DNA from: Carya illinoinensis
Taxonomy: Eukaryota; Streptophyta; Magnoliopsida; Fagales; Juglandaceae
Direction: 5' to 3'
Length of the DNA stretch: 64,000 nucleotides
Assembly: GCF_018687715.1 (NCBI RefSeq)
Contig: NC_056760.1
Span: 9,846,001-9,910,000 of the forward strand
Under the pieces are notes generated by a model. It was not told the DNA's origin and made no database searches. It worked only from the letters and a program-made list of their open reading frames with translations. Both the position numbers and the translations under genes were made by a program. How positions within the stretch are numbered: the first letter of the stretch is position 1; every line of letters starts with the position of its first letter. Shown one piece after another: positions 53,986-64,000 of this stretch.

Positions 53986-54939
53986 CAAACTTTTGTTTTT
54001 TTATTAATTTTTTAATAGAAACTACTCTATGCAACCCTCTTTAATTTAGTGTTAGTCTTGTTGGTGTACCAAAGGCTTTGTACCTCCATTATACCCAATT
54101 TATTGCCTTTGTTTCCTTGACGCCGAGAACCCAATTTTGGTTTATGTATTTTGTCGCGATTGATTATTAATATTGGTAATACGTACTAGGTCGACTTGCT
54201 TGAGAAGGACCCTGAATCTCTGATATCGATCTAATTTTATCTTTTGTCACGTGGTACATATACGTGTGTAATAGTTACCCTACAATATTTTTGAAAAAAT
54301 AATAAGAAAAAATATAGTTACAAATATAATTATATACTAATTTGTGCATCAATGTGATGTGATTGGTCAAAAAGTAGATTTTATTAAAAACAGTGTTAAT
54401 TTAAAGTTTAAGTATAAATAAATCAGTACTAATACACATTAATGCGCGACTATATTTGTATGTAGTAAAATTTAAATAATAATTAATGATGGTTATTAGG
54501 ATGTCAGGTACGGAATACTGAATCGCAGAACGGTTATGATGCATTACTCGCATTTATGATAAATAACATAAGGATCAATATCTTTCACTGAAAAAAAAAG
54601 GACGCTTCTTGAGCCCGGGGTTGGCCTTGGACCTTCCCGCTAGGTAAAAAAAAATTATTTTATTTTATTTTATTTTTCACATCATTTCTTAATATTTTTA
54701 AATATTTTTTAAAAAATAAAAAATTCATAATAATATTAAAAAATATTTTCTTAATCACTAAAAAGTAAAAAAAAAAACTTGGAAGTGGTAGCTATCCCTG
54801 ACTTTATTAAAAAATACACTCAAAAAAAAAAAATTAATAACGCCACCTTCAAAACCGTGCATATATATATATATATATCATCTTCCATGAGAGCTAATTA
54901 GGAATTGCCCTCATGGTGGCCACGGGAGCCATGATCATT
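53986..54939. other. Spacer, no gene recognised
   Basis: AT-rich. A short GC-richer piece (cttgagcccggggttggcct, 54608) precedes tandem TTTTA repeats (54655-54680). Confidence 0.35.
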
Positions 54940-55312
54940 AAGGTGAGATTTAGATAGTTAGATTAAATTAGATAGTTTTAAATAAAAATTAAATAAAATT
55001 TTGTTAAAATATTATTTTTTTAAAAAATATATTTATTATTATTTTTTTATTATCTTTTTATTATTTCATGATGTGATATTAAATGATAGGTTCACAAATA
55101 AAATATAATAGATAGTTTCTAATCATCTAATGTCATGTTATAGAATGATGAGAACTGAAATGATGAGTAGTATTATTTTATTTTTTTAATATTATTATTA
55201 TTTAAAAATTTAAAAAAATTAAATTTTTATTATATTTTATATAATAATTTAATAAAATTATAATAACAAAATAAAATAAATTAAAACTATCTCTATATTC
55301 AAACCAAGCCTA
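54940..55312. repeat. AT-rich MITE-like element (family B)
   Basis: Left gtgagatttagatagttaga and right aaactatctctatattcaaa are imperfectly inverted. Two similar AT-rich halves suggest one copy inserted in, or fused with, another. Confidence 0.45.
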
Positions 55313-55681
55313 ATACTAACCTAATACTGCATGTCACTGCAGCTGCAGATTTTATTTAACCGTATTTAGTATTAAATTATAATCCTCAGTGAAAAGCGGA
55401 AGCCAAGCGACAACAATCATAATTACTAGTGAGGAAGCCCTCTAAAGTCATCAGGACCACGCTTTTATGTGGTACGGAAAGGCAAACTTCATGGAGTTCC
55501 CCTGGGTTGTTCACACCCATGAATACATACGGCAAAAACTTTACAGTAGTTCAGAGGGCCTCTAGAGTTGGGTGATGATCATTGTTCCTTGCTGGTATAG
55601 CTATTTATGCTGGCAGTGGCAGAGAGTGTTTCCCATTTACCAATTATTTAATCAAGATCACCATTGCAAATCATTATAGCT

Positions 55682-56546
55682 ACCGTTTGTTTTCGCGACT
55701 AAAAATTAAAATTTTAAAAATTTTTTAAAATTTTTGTATTGTCAGAAATTTTATAAAAATAAACACACATTTTAATTTACCAGTTTTCATCTTAAAAGAT
55801 CTCAAGTTTCTTCTCAGATTTTCATCTCAAAAGATCTCAAGTTTCTTCTCAAATTTTCATCTCAAGTTTTCATCTCAAAAGATCTCAAATTTTCATCTAA
55901 AAAAAATTACACCATCGGTAAATAAATAAATAAAGGAAGTAGCCAAAAAAAATACAAAATGGTTAAAAAAAAAAAGGAAGTAGAAAAAAAAATTCACCAT
56001 TGGTAAATAAATAAACAAAAGAAGCAGTAAAAAAAAGACCAAATAGTTAAAAAAAAGAAGCAGCAAAAAAAAAAATCACCATTGGTAAATAAATAAACAA
56101 AATAAGCAGAAAAAAAAACAAAAAAAACATTATTGACCAAATGGTTAATAAAAAAGGAAGCAACAAAAAAAATGCATAATTGGTAAATAAATAAATAAAG
56201 GAAGCAGCAAAAAAAAATAAAAAAAGAAGTAGAAAAATAAAAATAAAAATTACAGCATTGGTAAATAAATAAAATATTATAAAAAATACTACAAGTATTT
56301 GTGAGTCCCATCATATTACTAACTATAAAAAAGTCAAACTAATCTCATCTCATCTCTAAAAATAAACACATATTTCATCTTATCTCATCTAATCTCAACA
56401 TATCACAAAAATTTTTATCTCATCTTATCTCTAAAAATAAATACAAATTTCATCTAATCTCATCTTATCTCATCTCATCTTAATATATTTTCAAAAATTT
56501 TATCTTATATATCTCATCCCATATGTAAAAACAAACGAGGCCGTTT
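55682..56546. mobile_element. Non-autonomous element with internal minisatellite (family B ends)
   Basis: The ends accgtttgttttcgcgacta and (RC) aacggcctcgtttgttttta are imperfect inverted repeats. Inside them lie catctcatctcatct-type blocks at both sides and, at 55905-56275, about five degenerate units of 'ttggtaaataaataaa' plus 'gaagcagcaaaaaaa'. The minus-strand ORFs here are translations of this repeat. Confidence 0.55.
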
Positions 56547-58139
56547 GATCTGAATAAGTACCGTTCAGGACGTTCTTGGAAGTTTTGGTGATCTTCTTTG
56601 AAAAGAAATTTTGGTCAAGCATCTCTTGAAAAAGCATCTCTTGAAAAACAACTCTAGTGGATTCATTTATAAAAAAGTTCCCGTATGCGACCGTAATTAC
56701 AACAATTAGCATCATGATTCATGGAAGAAATCTCCCGGCAGTTTATATATATATATATATAGCAGCAATGAAAGGAAAACCATGACTGGTAAATTAATCG
56801 TCTACGTATATAGGTTCTGGCCGGAACAAGGTCATCATTAGAAGCAAAGAAACGTTTTGAAAACCATTTATGAAGGAAATTAAAATTTCCTACTGACGTA
56901 CCCGCATTTTAGATGGTAATGTGCGCATGCTACTGCCATGTCCGCGCACTGCTGGCAGCCAGCACGGTTTACGAGGAAGTCATTGATTTAGTGCCACCCA
57001 ACACTCTTTAGTTATCATGGTAAAGATTTATACACCAACGTCCGCGATTATTAAGATGCAACGTTGTGAACTAGTGCAGAAAGCGGCCATGCAGGAGCTA
57101 ATTTTACAACTTTAACCTCTTTATTATTTTCGAAGTAGAGGCATATAGAAAATTGCGACGTACCTATCTCGATGTGATAAATATTTTCGGAAGAAAGGAT
57201 GAGGAAAAAAATTAAAGCAGCTTGGAAGACCGAATTATACATTTAAGAGGTTGCTACAGAATTTACACCTTGTGTTCTGTAGGAGCTATGTCGATCGTAT
57301 GAATGGTTGCTTCTGTTTCTTGTTCTTGCTCGATCTACACATTTCTTCTCACCCTCAATATTGCATGTTGCAGAGGCAGATCAATTTATTGCGGTTGAAG
57401 ATAGGGTTGCGCTAGCTTTTATTGAGTTCATGGGAGCAATATTGAAGGTTGTTAGGTTTCGTTAGTTTTTAATAGGCTATTATGGGCAAGCCTTTGCGGT
57501 TGTGGCTGGCGATAAAAGTTATTCATTTTGTCAATGCGGGACCTTGCTTACAAAAAGGAAAAATTTAGTTATAAGCGATTCTGTGTATCAATATACTCAT
57601 CCATATAACGTAATATTTGGTTAGAAAATTAAATTTTAATAAAAATTATGTCAATTTAAATTTTAAATATGAATGCAGTAGAATTGATACGTTGATTGGT
57701 ACATAAATTTATTTGTATATAGCAAAACTAAAAATAAAAACAATAAAAAAAGAAGCGAATAGGCATTAATAATCAGATTAAATTGACCAAAAAAAAGTTT
57801 TTTTTTTTTTTTTATATATATATTAGGAGAAGTAGTGCCTCATGAATGAAGGAAAATAAGGATATGTATTCATCATTCAACGAGTCCAATCCAAGTATTG
57901 TGGGATCGAATAATTAATATTTCTATATACGCAAGAAAGGAGAGTTTTAAAACCAAGAAGATTGATTATCTTTTATATATATTAAACTTACTGATCTCTA
58001 CTTCTCTAGTAAGCGAAAGGGTAAGAATAGTGATGTTGGAGCCCGAAGATATCAAAATATACCAAGAAAGCCCAACTGAAAACAAATCTGCCTCTTGGGC
58101 CCAAAGCCAAGAGGGCTTGGGAGAACAATGGGCCACCAA
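56547..58139. other. Spacer, no gene recognised
   Basis: Contains a short direct repeat (catctcttgaaaaa, 56619 and 56634). A 94-codon ORF (57898-58182) has no motif and runs into the minisatellite. Confidence 0.4.
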
Positions 58140-58335
58140 TGAGTGCACCTTGCCCGGAAGTGCTCGCGAGGAGCAGACCTAGCTCAGAGTGAGCTAGGAG
58201 TCAACCTCACCCAAAAGTGTTCACCAGGAGGGAACCCTAACTGCTCTCGCAAGGAGTAGACCTTCCCCCGTAACTGCTCACAAAGAGTCAACCTCGCCCC
58301 CCAGTGCTCAGTGCTCGCAGGGACGGAACATCTTC
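58140..58335 (+). repeat. Degenerate minisatellite, about 30-base unit
   Basis: About six units of the type 'agtgctcgcgaggagcagac' followed by ctcgccc, with variation in each. The same unit reappears at 58840-58889 and 61261-61370, so the array has been split. Confidence 0.7.
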
Positions 58336-58369
58336 AAAAAGTCCGAAGGTGCTGGCACTGGGGAGTTTT

Positions 58370-58835
58370 TTCTGCTTGGTCATATAGAATTTTCGGATAA
58401 AAATTTTAAATTTTAAAGTTAAATATTAAAATATTATATTTTAATATTATTATTATTTTAAAATTTAAAAAAATAAGAAAAAAATTAAATTATTTATTAT
58501 ATTTTATATCGAAATTTGAAAAAGTTATAATGATAAGATGAAAATTTTATGTTTGAGATAAAAATTTTGTATGGCCAAATAGTAGCAAATGTTGAGATGA
58601 AAATTTTTAGTTTGATATGAAAGTTATAAGTTAAATAAAATATTATTTTTTAATATTATTATTTTGAGATTTGAAAAAATTGAATTGTTTATTATATTAT
58701 ATGTGGGAATTTAAGAAAGTTGTAATGATAAAATAAGATGAGATGAGATAAAAATTTTGAATATAATCTTGTTGTAATGATAAAATAAGATGAGATGAGA
58801 TGAAAATTTTGAATATAATCTTACTTTCAAACCTA
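58370..58835. repeat. AT-rich MITE-like element(s) (family B) in the minisatellite
   Basis: gataagatgaaaattttat, 'aaaatattatattttaatat' and gagatgagataaaaatttt blocks. The segment appears to hold one and a half to two copies, including a direct repeat (aaaattttgaatataatctt at about 58750 and 58803). It separates minisatellite units at 58335 and 58840. Confidence 0.5.
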
Positions 58836-59769
58836 TCACCGAGAAGTGCTAGCGAAGAGCAGGCCTCGCCTTGAATTTCTCACTAGGAGTAGGGCTGTAC
58901 TCAAAAAAAAAATAGTTTTTCAAATGTAATGGAATATAGGCTTTAGATTTTTTTTTAAAAAAATTGCTTTACAACATCTTTTTTGGAACAAAATTTAGTA
59001 GTATATAGCCTTCGTAGTTAAAAAAAAAAAGAAGAAGCCAGGTATAGCCCGGTACCCGGATTTCCGGGTTATAAAAATCCAGATTCATCTAAGTTTCGGA
59101 CCGGGTCATGACCCGGGTATATCCGGGCCGGAAAAGGCTAGTGAATTCCCTAACAAGTTGGAATGGTCTCCAAGGAAATCAACATGTGACTACAATATAA
59201 ACTTCTTTTATAAAACTTGCTCCTTCTGCTAGGCGTTTCACATTATTTGCAGCTGCATCACGAATCGAGTAAACCTACAGCCAATGTCAATATTCAATAA
59301 AGCAAGCAAAATATATACCACATGTTAAGATGCAAGCCAATAAATATTGCATAATCGTGCTTGTTATTTTGCAAGTCAGATATTCAAGCTGGTTTTTCAG
59401 TACAGAGTATTCAAACTACAGTTTTTGCATACATGTCTTGAAAACAAGTACTCTAAAAATATGGACTATGGATACTTACAGTGGATAATAGCGTACACTG
59501 TCTTGGTTTAATATAGAAAGCATCCAAATCTAAAACAAGAAATTCCAAAAACTTCACACTGATATATACAATGAAGATAGGAACTACAGACCATCATCCT
59601 TCCAAGCTAAAACAGCAACTTGGGGTTTGTTAACAAGTTAATAGCAAAGCTTAGCAAGATTGTAGTTTGTTCTTATCAAAACAACTTCAATGATACATTA
59701 CTGTATTTTAGTTTCTGTTTTTCATGTTTAACAAAAGAAAAACTCTCCTAACACTGTCAATATTACCTA

Positions 59770-60540
59770 GCACTTGATTAGCTTCTCTTGGAGTAGCCCA
59801 TCCTTCACCCTCCTTCGTTATCTTCTTCAGTATTCCTCCATCACCAGTTATGTCTCTGATAGTGGTCCAAGACAGCATTTCAATATCAAAAATGAGAGTT
59901 GAATTGGGAGGAATCAGGGGTGGAGAGCCGAGTTCCCCATAGCATTTCAATACTACACATAAAAACTAGAGAACGAGAGCAAGTATTGATACAAAAACAT
60001 CTACTTGTGAAGTTTCTCTTTGGCTTGATACTCCCTCTATTGCATGGTGACACACTGAATTTCATCGAGCGAATGGGAGACAAAACCAAAGCAATTATAA
60101 AAAATTGTCTTTCCAATAAGATTCCATAATTAGATTCCAGTTCATTCAAATTTTCATCCTACATAAACTAAGATAAATATAGGAAAATGAGAAAATACTA
60201 ACTAGTTCAACACCATGGATCTTTGAGTGTCAGACCACACTTACTTTGGCCTAATTTAAAACGAAAGGAAGTTCCTTTATCACGACTCGGGTAGAGACAT
60301 TCCCCGCCCTCAATGCACCCGCTGAAAAGAACTAAAATACGAAAGAGAGTCTTAAACACGCAGATATAACGAATGCTAACTGATTGTTGATACCAGAGTG
60401 ACATGACCCTAAATGTCAAAGTGAATTCTCGAAGGGTGCCCTGTTTTCACTACCTTCCACTTCATCCCCGGGAAATGGAGTCTGTCGTGAGTTTCCTTTC
60501 CTGAGAATCTGTTTTCCTTTCCTAAAACATCTCCACGATT
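59770..60540 (-). pseudogene. Captured FKBP-type peptidyl-prolyl isomerase fragments (ROF1/FKBP62-like)
   Basis: Three pieces in gene order on the minus strand. About 60420-60540: KGKQILRKGN then TPFPGDEVE, the start of an FKBP domain. 60245-60321: GCIEGGECLYPSRDKGTSFR then FKLGQ, framed by an acceptor ttttcag and a donor gtaagt. 59770-59945: YGELGSPPLIPPNSTLIFDI, EMLSW and DGGILKKITKEGEGWATPRE. These match consecutive parts of multi-domain FKBPs of the ROF1/FKBP62 type, cis-trans prolyl isomerases that bind HSP90 through TPR repeats not present here. The stretch that should carry GWD..I.TMKKGE is unrecognisable. Kept introns show DNA-level capture, not a retrocopy. No intact protein is possible. 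Confidence 0.78.
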
Positions 60541-60909
60541 CAAAAAACAACCCAAAAAAAAAAAAAACCCACTCTCTTTATACCCATGTTTAACAGGAAA
60601 AAAAAAACCCAGATCAATCAAAATAACAGCATATATTTTATACGTGTCTAACAAAATAACAAGAAACCCAGATCTACCAAATCTAAAACATACCCAAATC
60701 ACAGAGAAAGGGAGGCTATCTTCTTCGATCGGCAGTGAGGGAGGGAGGCTAGGGTTTCTTCGGATTGAGAGAGAGAGAGGTATCCATCAACTCTTGGTAC
60801 ACTCCCGCTGCTAGTCAATCGTGAGTTCCTTGAACGGTTTTGGGGGAGAGCAGATGAGAGAGAGAGAGGTACCATCGCAGAGCACAGAGAGAGGGAGAGC
60901 AGATGAGTG

Positions 60910-60912
<3 letters not shown>

Positions 60913-60991
<79 letters not shown>
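60913..60991 (+). repeat. (GA)n microsatellite, about 39 units
   Basis: Uninterrupted GA run inside the hAT element, near the 5' leader side of the captured FKBP sequence. Confidence 0.97.
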
Positions 60992-60995
<4 letters not shown>

Positions 60996-61260
60996 AGAGT
61001 GATTTCGGGGGGGAGGGGGCGGCTAGGGCAATTACGGGTAGGGAAAGTTTTAAGAAACCCGGGTACCGGGTTTTAGATCCGGGTTTTGGATTTAAATCCG
61101 AAACCCGGCCCAGATTCATCCAGATTTTGAAATCCAGATTTCGGCCCTGATTAAATCCGGGCCGAAAACCATAACCGGATTCCGGTATAACCGATATACC
61201 GGAATCCGGTCCGGGATCCGGTTCAAATCGGATAAAATCCGGCCCGTATGAACAGTCCTA

Positions 61261-61370
61261 ACTAGGAGGGAACCTCGCCATAAATTAGTCATCCGTGACG
61301 AATCTCACCCAAAAGCATTCATTGAGGAGGAATATCATCCTATAGTGTCTGCTAAAAAGAAACTGTCTTG
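61261..61370 (+). repeat. Minisatellite remainder, right of the hAT element
   Basis: Three or four degenerate units (aggagggaacctcgcc, gacgaatctcacccaaaagc, gaggaggaatatcatcc) continuing the array seen at 58140 and 58840. Confidence 0.6.
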
Positions 61371-63595
61371 AATAAATGAGATAGATAAATAAGGAAAACA
61401 CATTTAATGTAGAAGTGACTTGAAGGCGTGTTAAATTATTATAGATATAAAGCATGTTAAACATTATATGAGACATGGAATCGATCAACCATAGCATGGC
61501 AAACAGTGGTGGCTATCTATTCTTGTCTTTTGGAAGCCTATAAATAATACCCAAACCGCAAAGATTAGGTGAATTCCTCTTCGTTCACTTCTTGTCTTCA
61601 TTTTGAACCCATATGAGAATTGACTTATGCATAGAAGTATTTGAATCCAACACCACCAACAAATCATCCATAACGGCTAGCAAGGAAGAATAATAATATT
61701 TTGAATATTAGATATAGTTTTAGAATGTATAAGTCTCACACGTCTTTTTTGCAAAAAATGAGATCTACCGTTAAAAAATTAAAATTAATTTTTTTTTTTT
61801 TTATGTGAGTCAAATTTATTTATTTTTTAAAATAAAACATATAAAATTTACATACTTTAAAATTACAAATATCATATCTCTATCTTGCTAGCGGGGCGAA
61901 AATTATATCAACGAGTAATAAAAAAATTATAAAAAATAAATCATTACTCTTATTACTGTCGTATGGACGCATGCATTAGTTGGGTTATGAGATGCCTCAA
62001 CCAAAGCCCAACTCCGCATGACAGGTTTGGGTTTCAAAGGCCAAGTTCGATCCGCACGGTAAAGGGAAACAAAGACTCGAGCTTGCTCACTAGCTGGGGA
62101 CAGAATTTGCCTGCAAAATTCTTAAGGGCGCCGCGCGCGCCCCCCCCCCAAAACACAACTCTCTTTTAATTTAATCCCGGATGACCAAAGAGAGCAAAAG
62201 AATCATCTAGTAATGGATAACTGCAAGTGTTCTTTGTAGAAGAATCGCACATATTCTGTGACGTACGTATAAGTTTTTTAACACATGGGAACCATGTCCT
62301 GTGATGGAAGCAATGCATATCATGGTTTCACCTTTAGATCAAAAAGCTTTGATTTGTCGAGATGGTGAAACCAGATATTAAGGACTTCCCAAAAGGTCAT
62401 GTATATGTGACAAAGGGCTACTAACTGGCACATATTTGAGACAAGATGGATGCCCATAGAAAAAATACAAGCCAATAATTAAGCCAGTCGACAATGCATG
62501 CTTGTGTGACAAAGTAGTCGGTGGTGTGAAACGAGACACGCCGTTGACGATGTGTGGCAAACATGTTTGATCAGGGAATAAATTAAGTTGTTGTCATTGG
62601 TTTAATTTGAGGCCGGAGGGGCAACACTTTCATTAATAGTGCATGTGTATTGTGTTTTGATGGTGAACTAAATCTAACTTTCTATGTACGTAGGCCAGGG
62701 TTGGATATATAATGGTTACGTACACGAACCTTTCATAAATTTGCTTGGCTCATAGAGATCTAGGTTGGCAAATTGGTTTTTTTTTTTTAAAAAAAAAATT
62801 ACTATTTTAAATAAATGTGAGTAATGTTAGATTTAGATGCGTAAGTTTTGTGGATGCATTTTGTATTTTGTTAAAAAATAGGCTCACTAGGAAAATGATT
62901 TTTTATATACTTCGTCATAGTGGAATTTACCTTTTTTTTTATATAAAAGACCAATGCAAAACTTGTATACTTGGAACTTATGCAATTTATTACAGTATAA
63001 ATATAGAGCTTGAGTGATATATTATTTATTCCTCTTTCAAACAAAATGAACGATTAATATTTTCTTATGTTTTTGTTTGAATTTGAGAGTTTCAAATAAA
63101 TGAAATAAACACATAAAATAGATTTGACAATATTTATTATTATATAATAATAAATATTTCCAACGTCACTTAATATCAATAACCCATTAATTGATATATA
63201 TATATATATTTTTTCCTTGACATCCTCACATTCGTATGACAAATTCGAGAGATATTTTCTTGATGAGGATAATGTTAGATATAAATAGACAAATTCTATG
63301 TAGGTCTTTTGTAAAATAGCGGATTCCACTAAATAAATAATTTTTTAAAATAGAATACACTTTTTTACAAAAATTTATATAAAATTTATTTATTTGAGAC
63401 GTATACAAATTAAGTTTTGTAACTTGTCATCCCACACATTACATGTATATTACATTTTTTTTAAAAAAAAAATAGTTTTATTCTTCATTCTTCCTAAAGT
63501 AGTTGAATTTTTTTACTTATCATCCATACACCACACATTTAGTAAGAGAAAAAAATTAAAAAAATAAAAACATTATGTATAAAGCATGGTGTGAG
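61371..63595. other. Spacer, no gene recognised
   Basis: Includes a MITE-like AT-rich stretch (about 61720-61880, with aatgagatctaccgttaaaa and acaaatatcatatctc, similar in style to family A), a GC run gcgccgcgcgcgccc plus C-run (62129-62150), and a TA run (63196-63209). Small ORFs are unsupported. Confidence 0.4.
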
Positions 63596-64000
63596 CACTA
63601 CAACAGTTTGTCTCTTTTGGAATGAAAATTTTCACCTCAAAAAGATACTATTTCATCCTAAAGGAGTTTTTGGGACGAAAAAAAAGCATCACAAATTCAT
63701 CCCAATACCACTGTCCCAAAAGGCTTTTTGAGACAAAAACTCTATCTTTGTCCAAAAAAGTATTTTTGGGAAGAAATTGTAAAAAACCGTTCGAGAGCGT
63801 TCGAACAAAATTTTTTGAGAAGATTTTATTTTGTATCAGAAATTCAGTCGAATGGTAAATTTTACACATTTAAACGGGTTAGATTATTTGTTTGATGAAA
63901 TAACTTCAATTTGAACAACTTTACGTTCGAACGTCAAAATTTAAGTTTGAAAGTCATATATTGTTCAAACGTATATAGTTAAATATTTGAAGTAAAGATA
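63596..64000 (+). mobile_element. Possible CACTA transposon terminus, cut by the window end
   Basis: Starts CACTACAACAGTTTGTCTC and is followed by repeated subterminal motifs: tttttgggacgaaa, ctgtcccaaaaggcttttt, tttgagacaaaaac, tatttttgggaag, and further in gttcgaac-type palindromes (63790, 63801, 63926, 63962). CACTA start plus clustered subterminal repeats suggest an En/Spm-like element. The other end is outside the window. Confidence 0.5.

Larger units (their letters stand above)
58890..61260. mobile_element. hAT-type non-autonomous transposon carrying FKBP gene fragments
   Basis: Ends TAGGGCTGTACTC and (RC) TAGGACTGTTCAT, flanked by a perfect 8-bp duplication actaggag at 58882-58889 and 61261-61268. 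Removing the element and one duplication copy restores a normal minisatellite unit. TAGG ends and an 8-bp duplication fit the hAT superfamily. Subterminal DNA on both sides is rich in CCGG and cccggtaccc.gg motifs. It encodes no transposase. The interior contains pieces of an FKBP-type gene on the minus strand and a long GA microsatellite. Confidence 0.88.

Noticed and set aside
55994..56314. 106-codon Phe/Tyr-rich minus-strand ORF resembling a membrane protein
   Set aside because: Pure translation of an A-rich tandem repeat inside a non-autonomous element.

Overview
This is nuclear DNA of a woody eudicot: AT-rich, intron-containing genes, dense LTR retrotransposons and MITEs, and no prokaryotic signals. 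The recurring MITEs with 'gagatgagatgag' blocks remind me of Juglandaceae/Fagales genomes, but that placement is a guess; the sequence itself only proves a flowering plant. Only two host genes look functional: the 3' part of a COBRA-like GPI-anchored protein gene (2-1781) and a complete ten-coding-exon class IV HD-Zip (ATML1/PDF2-type) gene (48540-51716). A third, an LEA-2/NHL-type gene, is broken: a Copia element sits inside it and two indels shift its frame. Fragments of an FKBP peptidyl-prolyl isomerase gene and possibly of a UDP-xylose synthase gene also occur.

Most of the rest is mobile DNA whose ends I could fix by target-site duplications. Copia-1 (3249-8920, Tork-like, TSD caacc) has near-identical LTRs but a decayed gag-pol. 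Copia-2 (41278-46964, Tork-like, TSD gagag) has LTRs differing at one base and one uninterrupted 1338-residue gag-pol, but its protease motif reads DFG instead of D(S/T)G. Copia-3 (17141-28239, minus strand, SIRE-like, TSD aatta) has 1.34-kb LTRs, carries a nested 2.07-kb solo LTR (24765-26833, TSD ttagc) in codon 3 of gag, and has two tandem, related, antisense coiled-coil ORFs with their own TATA-like boxes between pol and the 3' LTR. A solo LTR of the Copia-3 family lies at 10463-11925 (TSD atcct). A hAT-type element (58890-61260, 8-bp TSD actaggag) has captured intron-containing FKBP gene pieces and split a minisatellite.

Layout: 1-1781 COBRA-like gene; 1782-3120 MITEs and the LEA promoter; 3121-9388 LEA pseudogene with Copia-1; 9389-17140 tandem repeats, solo LTR, microsatellites, MITEs and a hAT-like remnant; 17141-28239 Copia-3; 28240-41277 AT-rich DNA with MITEs, a large foldback structure and a gene fragment; 41278-46964 Copia-2, inserted about 1.6 kb upstream of the HD-Zip start codon; 46965-51716 HD-Zip gene; 51717-58139 MITE-rich spacer; 58140-61370 minisatellite split by the FKBP-carrying hAT element; 61371-64000 spacer and a possible CACTA transposon end running off the window.

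The host genes are not functionally linked to each other. The window's interest lies in how elements shape it: gene disruption, gene-fragment capture, a fresh promoter-proximal insertion, a base-paired hairpin shared by the LTRs of all three Copia families, and the antisense ORF pair in the SIRE-like element.
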